DNA of 64,000 bases, from assembly GCA_002886105.1 (NCBI GenBank), contig CP025776.1, positions 2,108,001 to 2,172,000 of the forward strand. Reading direction: 5' to 3'. Below the pieces are notes generated by a model. It saw only the letters and a list, made by a program, of their open reading frames with translations, had not been told where the DNA came from and ran no database searches. Origin of the DNA: Enterobacter sp. EA-1. Its GTDB lineage: Bacteria > Pseudomonadota > Gammaproteobacteria > Enterobacterales > Enterobacteriaceae. Positions 52,306 through 64,000 of the stretch are shown in pieces. Each line of letters begins with the position of its first letter. The first letter of the stretch is position 1. The position numbers and the translations under genes are program-made.

Positions 52306-53866
52306 TTACGCACCGGCCGGCGGTGAGTTGTTTTCCGCCAGCCAGGGCTGGAAAGTCGTTAATCGGCATCGGCAAACAAAAACCCCTGCAATAACTGCAC
52401 GCCCTGCTGGCGCAAATAGAGCGCCTGCTGCGGCTGCTCCACCCTTCCGCCACCAGTTCAATATGCAACCGCTGCCCGAGGGCGATAATCATATCGGTGA
52501 CCGTTGAGTTCCACCGCATCGGGTACCAATTGCTGTGGTGTAGGATTTATCAATTTTCAGGATGTCCGGGTGGAGTTTCTCCAGCCGGTGAGGCTGTTGC
52601 CGGTGCCAAAATCGTCAATCGCGATCTTTGTCCCTTTGCGGTGCAGTTCGCGCATCATGCGGGAATCCGCATCCAGCAATGCATCGCGTTCGGTCAGCTC
52701 AATCACTAACTGCTGCGTGGGATGCGCGTTGTACCAGAGGTTGTGCAAGTCTTTTAATAACTCGCCATGGCGCAAATGACTGGGTGCAACGTTAATACCA
52801 ATATGAAATTGCGGATCGTCAGGAACAGTTCCCGTTGGCGTGCTGTTTCAGTAATAACATAGCGGGTGAGCGGGGCGATAAGGTGGTGATCTTCGGCAAT
52901 CGGGATAAACACTTCCGGTGAAATCCACCCCTGACGCGGGTTATACCAGCGCAGCAATATTTCCACCCCGGTGCACTGCAGGTTGCTGGCGCTTATCACT
53001 GGCTGGCAAAACAGTTCAAATTCATGGGCTGCCAGTCCGAGGTTGATCCTCCCGAGGAAAAACTCATGCGACTGGCGGTCGCAAACCGGTGCAATAAACC
53101 CGGTCAAAAAACTCATCATCAAGGCCAGCGGTAATTGGGAAGGCAAATGCTGTAGCGCCAGTTGTTCTGCGCCGGGGCCGCTCACGCTGATGGCAAAGGG
53201 AAACTGTGTGGAAGATTGCTGATAGTGTTTTTCATCCTGCTGTGGCGGCAACTGGTCCATCACACCTTTACCTTGCACCAGATGCCGACCATTAACGCTC
53301 AGGTTGACACGCGTGATTAACGGCTCTTGGGGTTCGAGCATCAAATTACTCAACAACTCAATATTCACCACCTCCAGCACACCATTTTGTCCATCTTCGC
53401 GGGTGGGATACCAGAGAATGAGAATAGGTTGATCTTTCAGCAGTGATTGATCGGTGGAGAGCGCCATCAGCGGTTGGCTGGCTGGTAAGGAGGGCTGCAA
53501 CTGATGAACTGGCACATTCCGATGACCAAAGATACTGGAGCAGTACAGTATGCCGTTTTCAATCAGCGCAATGGCGCGAACGGTTTGCAGAGAGGCAGCT
53601 TGTTTGCGCAACGTCTGATGGGCATCGTCGCAGGACATGCCAACGAGCGGCGTTACGACATCACGCCCGGCGATTAACGGTTGTATGAGCCGATCGAGCG
53701 TCTGTACGGCATGACTGGTATACGCGACAATGCGTTGCTGATTTATGTTCCGCTCCGAAATAAAGCGAAACGCCAACGTGCAAATCAGGGCGACGGCGGC
53801 CACGACCACGCAAAAAATGGCCCGCTTATGTCGGTAGCTTTGAATGATCCGTTGAGCCGTTTGCAT
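52306..53866 (-). CDS. pdeG: CSS-motif cyclic-di-GMP phosphodiesterase PdeG (frameshifted)
   Basis: YoaD-type c-di-GMP hydrolase. Starts MQTAQRIIQSYRHKRAIFCV with a membrane helix. The periplasmic CSS domain (MSCDDAHQTLRKQAASLQTV, LYCSSIFGHRNVPVHQL) has the redox Cys. A second helix is near residue 250, and then the EAL domain: HEFELFCQPVISASNLQCTG, VEILLRW (EAL-like EIL), WISPEVFIPIAEDHH, LTERDALLD, and IDDFGTGNS (loop 6). Indels near 53085, 52820, 52590, 52550, 52500, 52440 and 52335. Convergent with yoaE, stop to stop 33 bases. Confidence 0.92.
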
Positions 53867-53984
53867 GCCATTGTCGCCTGTGGAATCCCGGCTTGAGTTC
53901 CATGCCAGCACACTAAAAAGTGTAGTGGGGAATCCAATAAACAACGAGAATATCGGCGATATATGATCGATCTGTGGCAGAAGA

Positions 53985-54016
53985 GCGAAAAAAACGCCGT
54001 TCGGCTGAACGGCGTT
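53985..54016 (-). terminator. intrinsic terminator after sdaA
   Basis: AACGCCGTTC-AGCC-GAACGGCGTT on the minus strand followed by TTTTT. Confidence 0.9.
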
Positions 54017-54030
54017 GATGGGCGTGATGG

Positions 54031-55396
54031 TTAATCGCACTGAACCTTGATGGCTAACCCGCCGCGGGACGTTTCGCGGTATTTGGCGTTCATGTCTTTG
54101 CCTGTTTCATACATGGTCTCGATAACCTTATCGAGAGACACACGCGGCGCGCTGGTACGGCGCATCGCCATGCGCGAGGCGTTAATCGCTTTGACGGAAG
54201 CAATTGCGTTACGCTCGATGCAGGGTACCTGAACCCGGCCTGCAACCGGGTCGCAGGTTAAGCCAAGGTTATGTTCCATGCCGATTTCCGCTGCAACGCA
54301 CACCTGTTCCGGGCTGGCGCCCAGCAGTTCGGCAAGCCCTGCGGCTGCCATGGAGCAGGCAACACCCACTTCACCGGCAACCCACTTCCGCACCGGAAAT
54401 TGACGCATTCATCTTATACAGTGCGCCAATTGCCCCGGCAGCGAGGAAATAGCGGATATAAATGTCCGGGCTGACGGACTCGATAAAGTGATCATAATAC
54501 GCCAGCACCGCCGGAACGATGCCGCATGCGCCGTTGGTTGGTGCGGTAACAACGCGGCCACCCGCGGCGTTCTCTTCGTTGACCGCCAGCGCGAACATGT
54601 TCACCCAGTCGACCACATTCATCGGATCGTTGGAGAGCTTGTCACTCGACACCAACATACGACGCAGTGCAGAAGCACGGCGTGGAACACGCAGCGGCCC
54701 AGTGTAGTACGCCTTCGGTATTCATACCGCGATCGATACAGGCGCGCATGGTCGCCCACACATGCGCAAAGTACTCTTCAATCTCTTTTTTGCTGTGCAG
54801 CGCCAGCTCGTTTTGCATCACCATGCCGGAAAGCGACAAGCCGGTCTCTTTGCAATATTCCAGCATTTGCGTAGCGGAATTGAACGGGTAGGGAACGCTA
54901 ATAGTATCGAGGGTTTCTTTGCCGAAATGCTCTTCGTCGACGATAAAGCCGCCGCCGATGGAGTAATAGGTTTTGCTGTACGTGACTCGATCGCCGTTTA
55001 AGGCGGTAATGCGCATGCCGTTTTCGTGCAACGACAGGTTGTCGCTATGAAAGCGCATGCCATCATTCTGCGGGAAATCCACTTCATGGCGACCCTGCGC
55101 CAGCAGCAGGCGACCCCAGGTTTCTACATCGCGAATGAAGGCGGGAATGGTGTCGATATCCACAGTAGCGGGTTCGTTCCCCGCCAGCCCCATAATAATG
55201 GCGATATCGGTATGGTGGCCTTTCCCGGTAAGGGACAGTGAGCCGTAAACGTCCACCACTACGCGGGTGACATCGTCCAGCAATCCTTTTTCGACCGAGG
55301 GTCATCGACGAACTGCTTACCGGCCTTCATCGGGCCAACAGTGTGGGAAGATGAGGGACCAATCCCCACCTTAAACATGTCGAATATACTAATCAC
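54031..55396 (-). CDS. sdaA: L-serine dehydratase SdaA (frameshifted)
   Basis: 4Fe-4S enzyme deaminating serine to pyruvate. GTG start at 55396 giving [20 protein letters not shown] (phosphate-binding SSSHT). Core: [40 protein letters not shown] (cluster Cys); [20 protein letters not shown] (cluster Cys); and the C-terminal [15 protein letters not shown] with the family's terminal Cys. Indels near 55300, 54700, 54665 and 54393. The span of 1366 bases against 1365 expected shows nearly cancelling errors. Confidence 0.95.
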
Positions 55397-55496
55397 ATTA
55401 ACACTCCTGACAGGGTTACCGGGGGTTCCAGTAACGATGTAATAACTGCGCATAGTGTAAGAGGGAAGGTCACTGTCAGCTTAACTATTCACATGA

Positions 55497-55529
55497 ATTA
55501 AACTAATGCGTAACCCTGATTAAACTAAT
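55497..55529. repeat. 11-base direct repeats upstream of sdaA
   Basis: ATTAAACTAAT occurs at 55497-55507 and 55519-55529, start to start 22 bases (two helical turns), 100-130 bases upstream of the sdaA start. Could be tandem sites for a regulator of serine catabolism. Confidence 0.4.
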
Positions 55530-55580
55530 AACGCGAAGTTGATCTCAGTCTGTCAAAAGAGGCGTTGTGCAAAGTATAGT

Positions 55581-56157
55581 CTATGGCTTGCGCCCGATCT
55601 GCAGCGCCAGCGCACGAATAATGCCCGCCGTCATGCCCCAAACAAAATAATGCTGATACCCGGGGATAACCATACGCGATGCGCGTTGCCGTGACGATGC
55701 ACATCCAGCGGATGATAACGGCCCAGACGCAGCGCCTCCGCCAGCGGCATTTCAAACACGGCGGAGACTTCATCTTCACTGGCGTGGTAGTGCAAATCCG
55801 ACGGAATAACGCCAACCACTGGCGTGACCTGAAAACCGGTGACGCTATCCACCGGCGGCAGCACGCCGATCACCTCCACCGCATCGGGAGGAATGGCGAC
55901 CTCTTCCTGCGCTTCACGCAGCGCCGCAGCAATTAATGAAGCGTCGCTACTGTCGACCGCGCCGCCGGGAAAGGCGACCTGTCCTGCATGTTTACGCAGC
56001 AGTGGGGAGCGTTGCGTTAACAGCAAACCCGGCTGTTCGCGCCGGACGATAGGCACCAGCACTGCCGCGCGAGTGAATGGTTTGCGGGCTAAGCTGTGGC
56101 CGTAAAAGTTGAAAGCGCGATAAAAAATCATCCGAGGGTTAACGCCGGTTGTTCCAC
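55581..56157 (-). CDS. nudL: CoA-pyrophosphatase-type Nudix hydrolase NudL (frameshifted)
   Basis: Nudix protein of the CoA hydrolase group, 192 residues. Start probably GTG at 56157 (VEQPALTL), in the frame that continues [15 protein letters not shown] after one missing base. The Nudix box is [23 protein letters not shown], preceded by [10 protein letters not shown]. Then [20 protein letters not shown] and [20 protein letters not shown]. The C-terminus ([18 protein letters not shown]) is shifted after an indel near 55655. It begins 3 bases after pabB ends. Confidence 0.9.
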
Positions 56158-56160
56158 GAA

Positions 56161-57516
<1,356 letters not shown>

Positions 57517-57600
57517 TGAACCTGACTCATGTGCGTCTTTGCTGGTGAATAGCGCGAGCGCGTGGAATAATTAGCGTCAACAATTTAGCAGGAGTTCACG

Positions 57601-57780
57601 ATGTTTGCAGGTTTACCTTCCCTTAGCCACGAGCAACAGCAAAAGCGGTGGAACGCATCCGAGGAATTAATGGCTGGCGGCATGAGTAGCGGACAGGCGA
57701 TTGCACAGGTTGCAGAAGAGCTGCGCGCCACCCATACCGGCGAGCGGATCGTGGCGCGCTTCGAAGACGAAGACGAGTAA
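57601..57780 (+). CDS. yoaH: YoaH family small protein (two compensating indels)
   Basis: 59 residues, DUF2556-like UPF0181 family, function unknown. [15 protein letters not shown] is correct, then [12 protein letters not shown] replaces the expected AVERIQELMAQG because one A is missing near 57645 and one G is extra near 57662. The tail [20 protein letters not shown] and ARFEDEDE matches the family. Divergent from pabB; ends exactly where the convergent yoaB stop begins. Confidence 0.9.
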   Translation: MFAGLPSLSHEQQQKRWNASEELMAGGMSSGQAIAQVAEELRATHTGERIVARFEDEDE

Positions 57781-58128
57781 CTACACCGCGGCGATAATTT
57801 TAATTTCCACTTTGTAGCGTGGGTTCATCAGTTTCGCTTGCACGGTGCAACGTACTGGCGCATGGCCTGCCACAACCCATTCATCCCGAGGCTTTATTCA
57901 TCGCGGCGAAATCATTGCTGTCGGCAAGAAAAAGGGTCGCGTCGATGATACGCGTTTTATCGCTATCTTGTTTTGCCAGCACCGCGTCGATTTGCGCCAG
58001 TGTGTTGGCGGTTTGCTCAAACGCATCGGCGTCCGAGGGTTCTCCGGCACGCCGGTGTAGTACAGCGTCTGATTGTGGATCACCGCATCTGACCAGCGGG
58101 CTGCCGCGTCAATTCGCACAATTGTCAT
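57781..58128 (-). CDS. yoaB: RidA-family enamine/imine deaminase YoaB (frameshifted)
   Basis: About 115 residues. Starts MTIVRIDAAARWSDAVIHNQ, then LYYTGVPEN. The middle FEQTANTLAQIDAVLAKQD is in the next frame. The end, with the family Arg in VRCTVQAKLMNPRYKVEIKI, comes after another break near 57880. The RidA trimer active-site Arg is thus present. Probably removes reactive enamines. Divergent from yoaA. Confidence 0.9.
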
Positions 58129-58239
58129 AACCTTTTCCTTCTTATTCTCCATAGCGGGCAGGCAAGAGTGCCACATAAACTGGCTGGCGTAAATCCGCAC
58201 ACCCTGACATAATCACTGTCGATTTAACCAGGGGGTAGT

Positions 58240-60148
58240 GTGACGGACGATTTTGCAACAGACGGCCAACTGGCCAAAGCGATTCCGGGATTTAAACCGC
58301 GCGAGCCACAGCGCCAGATGGCGCACGCGGTGACAGAGGCGATTCGCCATACCCAACCGCTGGTGGTCGAAGCAGGAACCGGCACCGGTAAAACCTACGC
58401 CTACCTCGGCCCCGGCGCTACGCTCGGGGAAAAAGTGATTATCTCCACCGGCTCAAAAGCGCTGCAGGATCAGCTCTACAGCCGTGATTTACCCACCGTT
58501 GCTAAAGCGCTGGCGTTTACCGGGCGCACCGCGCTGCTGAAAGGCCGTTCCAACTATTTGTGCATTGAGCGTCTTGAGCAGCAAGCGCTGGCGGGCGGCG
58601 ATCTGCCGGTACAGACACTCAGCGACGTGATTCTGCTGCGTTCATGGTCGAACCAAACGACCGATGGTGACATCAGCACCTGTGTCAGCGTGGCGGAAGA
58701 TTCGCAAGCGGCCGCTGGTCACCAGCACCAATGACAACTGTCTCGGCAGCGATTGCCCGATGTATAAAGACTGTTTTGTGGTGAAAGCGCGCAAAAAAAG
58801 CGATGGATGCCGATGTGGTGGTGGTTAACCACCATCTGTTTCTCGCCGATATGGTGGTGAAAGAGAGCGGCTTCGGTGAACTTATTCCGGAAGCTGAGGT
58901 GATGATATTTGACGAAGCGCATCAGCTTCCGGATATCGCCAGCCAGTATTTTGGTCAGTCGCTCTCCAGCCGCCAGCTACAGGATCTGGCGAAAGATTTC
59001 ACCATCGCTTACCGGACTGAACTGAAAGATACCGCGCAGTTGCAGAAGTGCGCCGACCGGCTGGCGCAGAGTGCGCAGGACTTCCGCCTGCAACTGGGGA
59101 ACCGGGTTATCGCGGTAATCTGCGCGAACTGCTGGCGGATGCGAACATTCAACGCGCATTGCTACTGCTCGATGATGCGCTTGAGCTGTGTTACGACGTG
59201 GCAAAACTCTCCCTCGGGCGTTCGGCGTTGCTGGATGCCGCTTTTGAACGCGCTACGCTCTACCGCGCGCGCCTGAAACGGCTGAAAGAGATCAACCAGC
59301 CGGGTTACAGCTACTGGTACGAATGCACATCCCGCCATTTTACGCTGGCGCTCACGCCGCTGACGGTGTCGGATAAATTCACCGAAGTGATGGCGCAGAA
59401 AAAGGCAGTTGGATTTTTACCTCTGCGACGCTGTCGGTGAATGACGATTTGCATCATTTTACGGCGCGGTTGGGTATTGAAGGTGCGGAGTCATTACTGT
59501 TGGCAAGCCCTTTTGATTATCAGCGTCAGGCGTTATTGTGCGTCCCGCGCAATTTGCCGCAGACCAATCAACCGGGTGCTGCGCGCCAGCTTGCCGCCAT
59601 GTTGCGGCCAATGATTGAAGCAAACAATGGCCGCTGCTTTATGCTCTGTACCTCGCACGCCATGATGCGCGATCTTGCGGAACAGTTCCGCGCCACCATG
59701 ACCTTGCCCGTCCTGTTGCAGGGTGAAACCAGTAAAGGCCGGTTATTGCAAGAGTTCGTCAGTGCCGGCAACGCACTCTTAGTGGCGACCAGCAGTTTCT
59801 GGGAAGGGGTGGACGTGCGCGGCGATACCCTGTCTTTGGTGATCATCGACAAACTGCCGTTTACCTCGCCGGAAGATCCACTGCTGAAAGCGCGCATGGA
59901 AGATTGTCGCTTGCGCGGTGGCGATCCCTTTGACGAGGTGCAGTTACCGGATGCCGTGATCACGCTGGAAACAAGGCGTCGGGCGACTGATCCGCGATGT
60001 GGACGATCGCGGCGTGCTGGTGATTTGTGATAACCGGCTGGTGATGCGCCCCTATGGTGCGGTGTTCTTGTCGAGTCTTCCGCCCGCGCCCCGCACCCGG
60101 GACATTCGCCGCGCAGTCGAATTCCTCGCATCGCCACCGGCGCAGTAA
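58240..60148 (+). CDS. yoaA: XPD/DinG-like ATP-dependent helicase YoaA (frameshifted)
   Basis: Superfamily 2 Fe-S helicase; in E. coli it joins HolC at stalled forks. GTG start at 58240 (VTDDFATDGQLAKAIPGFKP). Walker A VVEAGTGTGKTYAYL; Fe-S Cys CVSVAED, DNCLGSDCPMYKDCF; DEAH box MIFDEAHQLPD; later motifs CFMLCTSHAMMRDLAEQFRA, ATSSFWEGVDVRGD, LPFTSPEDPLLKARMEDCRL and LVICDNRLVMRPYG. Length matches 636 residues. Indels near 58418, 58705, 58797, 59098, 59403, 59975 and 60085. Confidence 0.95.
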
Positions 60149-60206
60149 TTTGCTGCGGACTGTGGTAAGATGCGCGCCATTTTGTTGATAGTGGACTGTT
60201 ATACCC

Positions 60207-60902
60207 ATGCGAATTCTGGCTATTGATACCGCCACGGAAGCGTGTTCTGTCGCGCTGTGGAACGATGGTACGACCTTCGCGCACTTCGAACTTTGCCCTC
60301 GCGAACACACTCAACGCATCCTGCCGCTGGTTCAGGATGTCCTGCACGATGCAAAAATATCCCTCACGCAACTCGATGCGCTGGCGTTTGGCCGCGGGCC
60401 GAGGCAGCTTTACTGGCGTACGCATTGGCATCGGTATTGCGCAAGGGCTGGCCTTGGGCGCAGAACTGCCAATGATCGGTGTTTCAACGCTGGCGACCAT
60501 GGCGGAAGGCGCATGGCGAAAAACCGGCGCAACCCGCGTGCTGGCAGCCATCGACGCACGCATGGGGGAAGTCTACTGGGCTGAGTATCAACGTGATGAG
60601 CAGGGCGTCTGGCAGGGGGAAGAGAGCGAAGCCGTGCTCAACCCGCAAGCTGTGATGGCGCGTCTGCAACAGCTTGATGGGCAATGGGCCACGGTGGGCA
60701 CTGGCTGGGCTGCTGGCCGGAGATGGCCAGCACGTGTGCGCTGTCGCTCATCGAGGGTGAAACCACGCTGCCAGCCGCCGAAGATATGCTGCCGATTGCC
60801 CGTCGCTTGTTTACTGAGCAACGCACGGTTGCCGTTGAGCATGCCGAACCTGTTTATTTGCGTAACGAAGTGGCATGGAAGAAACTTCCGGGCCGGGAAT
60901 GA
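60207..60902 (+). CDS. tsaB: tRNA t6A synthesis protein TsaB (frameshifted)
   Basis: Partner of TsaD/TsaE in making N6-threonylcarbamoyladenosine at A37; essential. [20 protein letters not shown] is the ASKHA-fold start, then [40 protein letters not shown] is split near 60402, and [17 protein letters not shown] follows. Another break near 60715 precedes [20 protein letters not shown] and the C-terminus [17 protein letters not shown]. The span is exactly 231 codons plus stop. Confidence 0.95.
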
Positions 60903-60938
60903 ATCTCAGTAGTACAAACTGAGTTGAGGAGTCGCATC

Positions 60939-61531
60939 ATGGCGGGTCAAAAAGAGGTATGCGCTGGTTGCTGGCCGGTCTGGCAACGGCAGTGTTAAGC
61001 GGTTGTGTTTCTGTGCCTGACGCGATTAAAGGAACCAGTCCAACGCCGCAAGAAGATTTGGTGCGGGTAATGAATGCGCCCACGCTGTATGTCGGTCAGG
61101 AAGGGCGTTTTGGCGGTAAGGTTGTTGATATTAAGAACCAGCAAGGGAAAACCCGGCTGGAAATCGCCGCTGTACCGCTGGATAGCGGCGCGCGCCCGGT
61201 GCTGGGCGAGCCTTCGGTCGGTCGTATTTATGCAGACGTGAACGGCTTTCTTGATCCTGTCGACTTCCGCAATCAGTTAGTCACCGTCGTCGGTCCTATC
61301 ACCGGTACCGAAGAAGGGAAAGTGGGCGACGCTCCCTATAAATATATGGTGATGCAGGCCAACGGCTACAAACGTTGGCGTTTGACCCAGCAGGTAGTGA
61401 TGGCGCCGCAGCCTGTCGATCCTCGGTTTTGGGGACCGGGGCCGAGGGCCACGCCACTGGCACTCCGGGTTAGGGGCTGGGGTTGGTATCCGCCTGAGCC
61501 TGCCCGTGTTGAGACTGTCGTGACAGAGTAA
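60939..61531 (+). CDS. yeaY: Slp-family outer-membrane lipoprotein YeaY (frameshifted at start)
   Basis: About 195 residues. The ATG at 60939 (MAGQKE) is joined to [20 protein letters not shown] after an indel near 60957; the lipobox is LSGC. The Slp domain is [36 protein letters not shown] and [20 protein letters not shown]. The Gly/Trp-rich C-terminus ([18 protein letters not shown]) is typical. Function unknown. It follows tsaB by 36 bases. Confidence 0.9.
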
Positions 61532-61556
61532 TTCCTTGTTATAACAAGAGAAAGAG

Positions 61557-61582
61557 ACAGCGGCACGGCCGCTGTTTCTGTC
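61557..61582 (+). terminator. terminator after yeaY
   Basis: ACAGCGGC-ACG-GCCGCTGT followed by TTCTGTCT. Confidence 0.75.
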
Positions 61583-61647
61583 TATAGCGGTTTATAAGAA
61601 AAATAATTAGTGACGCGCTTCGCAACCTTCGGCTCGCTTAATTAATA

Positions 61648-61664
61648 AACTGGTACGCTGAGTT
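61648..61664. promoter_or_regulatory. FadR operator of fadD
   Basis: AACTGGTACGCTGAGTT closely matches the E. coli fadD FadR site (AGCTGGTATGATGAGTT), 73 bases upstream of the fadD start. Confidence 0.8.
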
Positions 61665-61736
61665 AATATTATGTTAACGACTTGTTTATTAACTGGGGTT
61701 GTGATGACCAAAAATACTCATTTCAGAGGTGATGCA

Positions 61737-63421
61737 TTGAAGAAGGTTTGGCTTAACCGTTATCCCGCAGATGTTCCTGCGGAGATCAATCCCCGACCGT
61801 TATCAATCCCCCGGGTTGAATTATTCGAACACTCCACCGCACGTTATGCCGACCAACCCGCGTTTATCAATATGGGCGAGGTGATGACATACCGGAAGCT
61901 GGAAGAGCGCAGCCGGGCATTCGCCGCCTATCTTCAGCAAGGTCTGGGGCTGAAAAAAGGCGATCGCGTCGCGTTGATGATGCCAAACCTGCTGCAATAT
62001 CCGGTCGCGTTATTTGGTATTTTGCGTGCCGGAATGATTGTGGTGAACGTCAACCCACTGTATACCCCGCGCGAGCTGGAGCACCAACTGAATGACAGCG
62101 GCGCGTCCGCGATTGTGATTGTCTCGAACTTCGCCCACACCTTGGAGAAAGTGGTTGATAAAACCCGGGTGCGCCATGTGATCCTGACCCGCATGGGCGA
62201 TCAACTGTCGTCGGCAAAAGGCACGCTGGTGAACTTTGTCGTCAAATACGTTAAGCGTCTGGTGCCGAAATACCATCTTCCGGATGCCATTTCATTCCGC
62301 CGCGCGTTGCAAAGCGGTTATCGCATGCAGTACGTCAAACCTGAGGTGATTGCGGACGATCTCGCCTTCCTGCAATACACCGGCGGAACCACCGGGGTAG
62401 CGAAAGGGGCGATGCTGACCCATCGCAACATGCTGGCGAACCCTGGAGCAGGTTAATGCGACTTACGGGCCGTTGTTGCACCGCGGCAAAGAGCTGGTGG
62501 TGACGGCGCTTCCGCTGTATCACATTTTGCGCTGACCATGAACTGCCTGCTGTTTATTGAACTGGGCGGGCAAAACCTGCTGATCACCAACCCACGTGAT
62601 ATCCCGGGGCTGGTTAAAGAGCTGGCGAAATACCCGTTCACCTCGATGACCGGGGTAAATACGCTGTTTAACGCGCTGCTGAATAATGACGAGTTTCGCA
62701 AACTGGATTTCTCCTCGCTGCACTTGTCCGCAGGCGGGGGATGCCAGTGCAGCAAGCGGTGGCGGATCGCTGGGTCAAGCTGACCGGGCAGTATTTGCTG
62801 GAAGGTTATGGCCTGACTGAATGCTCGCCGCTGGTGAGCGTAAACCCGCACGACATCGATTATCACAGTGGCAGCATTGGTCTGCCGGTGCCGTCCACCG
62901 AGGCCAAACTGGTGGACGATGAGGGGAATGAAGTCGCGCCGGGCGAACCCGGGGAGCTGTGTGTGAAAGGGCCGCAGGTGATGCTGGGCTACTGGCAGCG
63001 ACCGGATGCGACGGATGAAATTCTGCGTGACGGCTGGCTGTACACCGGTGACATTGCCGTGATGGACGACGAAGGTTTCCTGCGTATTGTCGATCGCAAA
63101 AGGACATGATTCTGGTCTCGGGTTTTAATGTCTACCCGAACGAGATTGAAGATGTTGTGATGCAGCATGCCGGGGTGCGGGAAGTGGCTGCCGTGGGCGT
63201 CCCGTCTGAAAACAGCGGTGAAGCGGTGAAGATCTTCGTCGTCAAAAGAGGACAGCCTGACGGAAGATGCGCTGATTGCGTTCTGCCGCCGCCAGCTGAC
63301 CGGGTACAAGGTGCCGAAGCTGGTGGAATTCCGCAGTGAATTGCCAAAATCGAACGTCGGTAAGATTTTACGACGAGAATTACGTGACGAAGCGCGTGGC
63401 AAAGTGGACAATAAAGCCTGA
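61737..63421 (+). CDS. fadD: long-chain fatty acyl-CoA synthetase FadD (frameshifted)
   Basis: Activates fatty acids at the inner membrane for beta-oxidation. The start is taken as TTG at 61737 ([18 protein letters not shown]), the E. coli position; an ATG at 61704 is in frame. AMP-binding motif [20 protein letters not shown] (about residue 214), [20 protein letters not shown], and [18 protein letters not shown] (signature). It ends [13 protein letters not shown]. Indels at 61796-61810 (CCTGG read as CCCCCGGG), 62445, 62528, 62737, 63100 and 63245. Repressed by FadR. Confidence 0.96.
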
Positions 63422-63440
63422 GCTATGCATTAATCGCCCG

Positions 63441-63466
63441 AACGCCGGTTAAGCCGGCGTTTTTTA
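63441..63466 (+). terminator. intrinsic terminator after fadD
   Basis: AACGCCGG-TTAAG-CCGGCGTT followed by TTTTT. Confidence 0.9.
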
Positions 63467-63492
63467 TGGGTGCAAACTAAAGAGATAATGAT

Positions 63493-64000
63493 TTGAATTA
63501 CCAGATGATCACGACGAACGACGCACTGGCGGCGTTGTGTGAAGCCGCCAGTGCGTTTCCGGCCATTGCCTGGATACCGAATTTGTCCGCACCCGCAACT
63601 GGGGCTGATTCAGCTCTATGACGGTGAGCATGTGGCGCTGATCGATCCGCTGTCTATTACCGACTGGACGCCGTTTCGCAACCTGTTGATCAATACGCAG
63701 GTGACCAAATACCTGCACGCGGGGAGCGCGGTTTTCCTGAACGCGTTCGGCGTACAGCCGCAACCGATGATCGATACCCAAATTCTCGCCGCATTCTGCG
63801 GTCGGCCACTGTCATGGGCTTTGCCGCCATGGTGGAGGAGTTCACCGGCACGGTTATCGATAAGAGCGAGTCACGTACCGACTGGCTGGCGCGCCCGCTG
63901 ACGGAACGTCAGTGCGACTATGCCGCCGCAGACGTGTGGTATCTGCTGCCAATCGCCGGCAAACTGCTGGCCGAAACGGAACAGGCCGGTCGACTGGATG
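63493..64000 (+). CDS. rnd: ribonuclease D, Rnd (5' part, frameshifted, cut by window end)
   Basis: DEDDy 3'-5' exoribonuclease for tRNA and small RNA 3' ends. The start is TTG at 63493, as in E. coli (NYQMITTNDALAALCEAASA). The DEDD motif 1 (LDTEFVRT) is damaged near 63568. Then LIQLYDGEHVALIDPL, DTQILAAFCGRPLSWG, KSESRTDWLARPLTERQCDY (motif III) and AAADVWYLLPIAGKLL. The HRDC domains lie beyond the window. Indels near 63568, 63600, 63725 and 63820. Confidence 0.92.

Noticed and set aside
59568-60563. 331-codon minus-strand open frame opposite yoaA and tsaB
   Set aside because: Covers two well-supported genes and shows no domain or RBS; shadow frame.

Overview
The window is a chromosomal segment of an enterobacterium in the Escherichia/Enterobacter/Kosakonia/Klebsiella group. 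Gene order runs aspS-nudB-yebC-ruvC-ruvAB-znuBC/znuA-mepM-lpxM-pykA-hexR-zwf-edd-eda-purT-yebG-yebF-yebE-ptrB-exoX-holE-yobA-yebZ-yebY-SdsR-pphA-yebW-yebV-rsmF-letBA-msrC-proQ-prc-htpX-yebQ-kdgR-yobH-mgrB-yebO-yobF-cspC-rlmA-mntP-yobD-manZYX-yoaE-pdeG-sdaA-nudL-pabB-yoaH-yoaB-yoaA-tsaB-yeaY-fadD-rnd. This matches the E. coli K-12 backbone from aspS to rnd almost gene for gene, with protein identities that look high but clearly not E. coli. The genus cannot be fixed from the sequence alone.

The most important caveat is sequence quality. Most long genes, including essential ones (aspS, tsaB, letA/letB, prc, fadD), carry one to about ten small indels. The reading frame can be followed across each break by homology, so I annotate each as one gene over its full span and do not call pseudogenes. 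Many breaks fall where the conserved protein predicts a CCTGG or CCAGG (Dcm) site, and others fall in homopolymers. That suggests uncorrected long-read consensus error rather than gene decay.

Layout. 1-7300: tRNA charging (aspS), nucleotide clean-up (nudB), yebC and the Holliday-junction genes ruvC and ruvAB. A non-E. coli pair, an XRE/MmyB-like regulator and a divergent SDR oxidoreductase, sits between ruvC and ruvA. 7330-12330: zinc uptake (znuBC against znuA, shared Zur box), the peptidoglycan hydrolase mepM and lipid A acyltransferase lpxM. 12380-20580: central carbon metabolism (pykA, hexR, zwf, edd, eda) under HexR, then purT. 20700-27240: SOS gene yebG, yebF/yebE, protease ptrB, DNA exonuclease exoX, Pol III theta holE, a CopC/CopD-like pair (yobA/yebZ), yebY, and the stationary-phase sRNA SdsR with its antisense SraC. 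27390-28650: a small accessory stretch with a Gly-rich lipoprotein and a VirK/YbjX-family protein. 28800-44300: phosphatase pphA, rsmF, the LetA/LetB lipid-transport system, msrC, proQ-prc, htpX, an MFS exporter, kdgR, mgrB-yebO and an extra metallo-beta-lactamase-fold hydrolase. 44300-52270: yobF-cspC, rlmA, manganese exporter mntP with its riboswitch, yobD, the mannose PTS manXYZ and yoaE. 52300-64000: pdeG, sdaA, nudL-pabB, yoaH/yoaB, helicase yoaA, tsaB, yeaY, fadD and the start of rnd.

Well-supported regulatory sites are a Zur box, a HexR operator, two LexA boxes, a PurR box, a FadR operator, a Mlc/NagC-like palindrome, a yybP-ykoY Mn riboswitch and about twenty intrinsic terminators. 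I found no tRNA, rRNA, IS element, prophage or CRISPR array. No obviously new multi-gene system is present. The least described parts are the regulator/SDR pair with its inverted-repeat operator, the lipoprotein/VirK insertion beside SdsR, the hydrolase attached to yebO, and several structured leaders.
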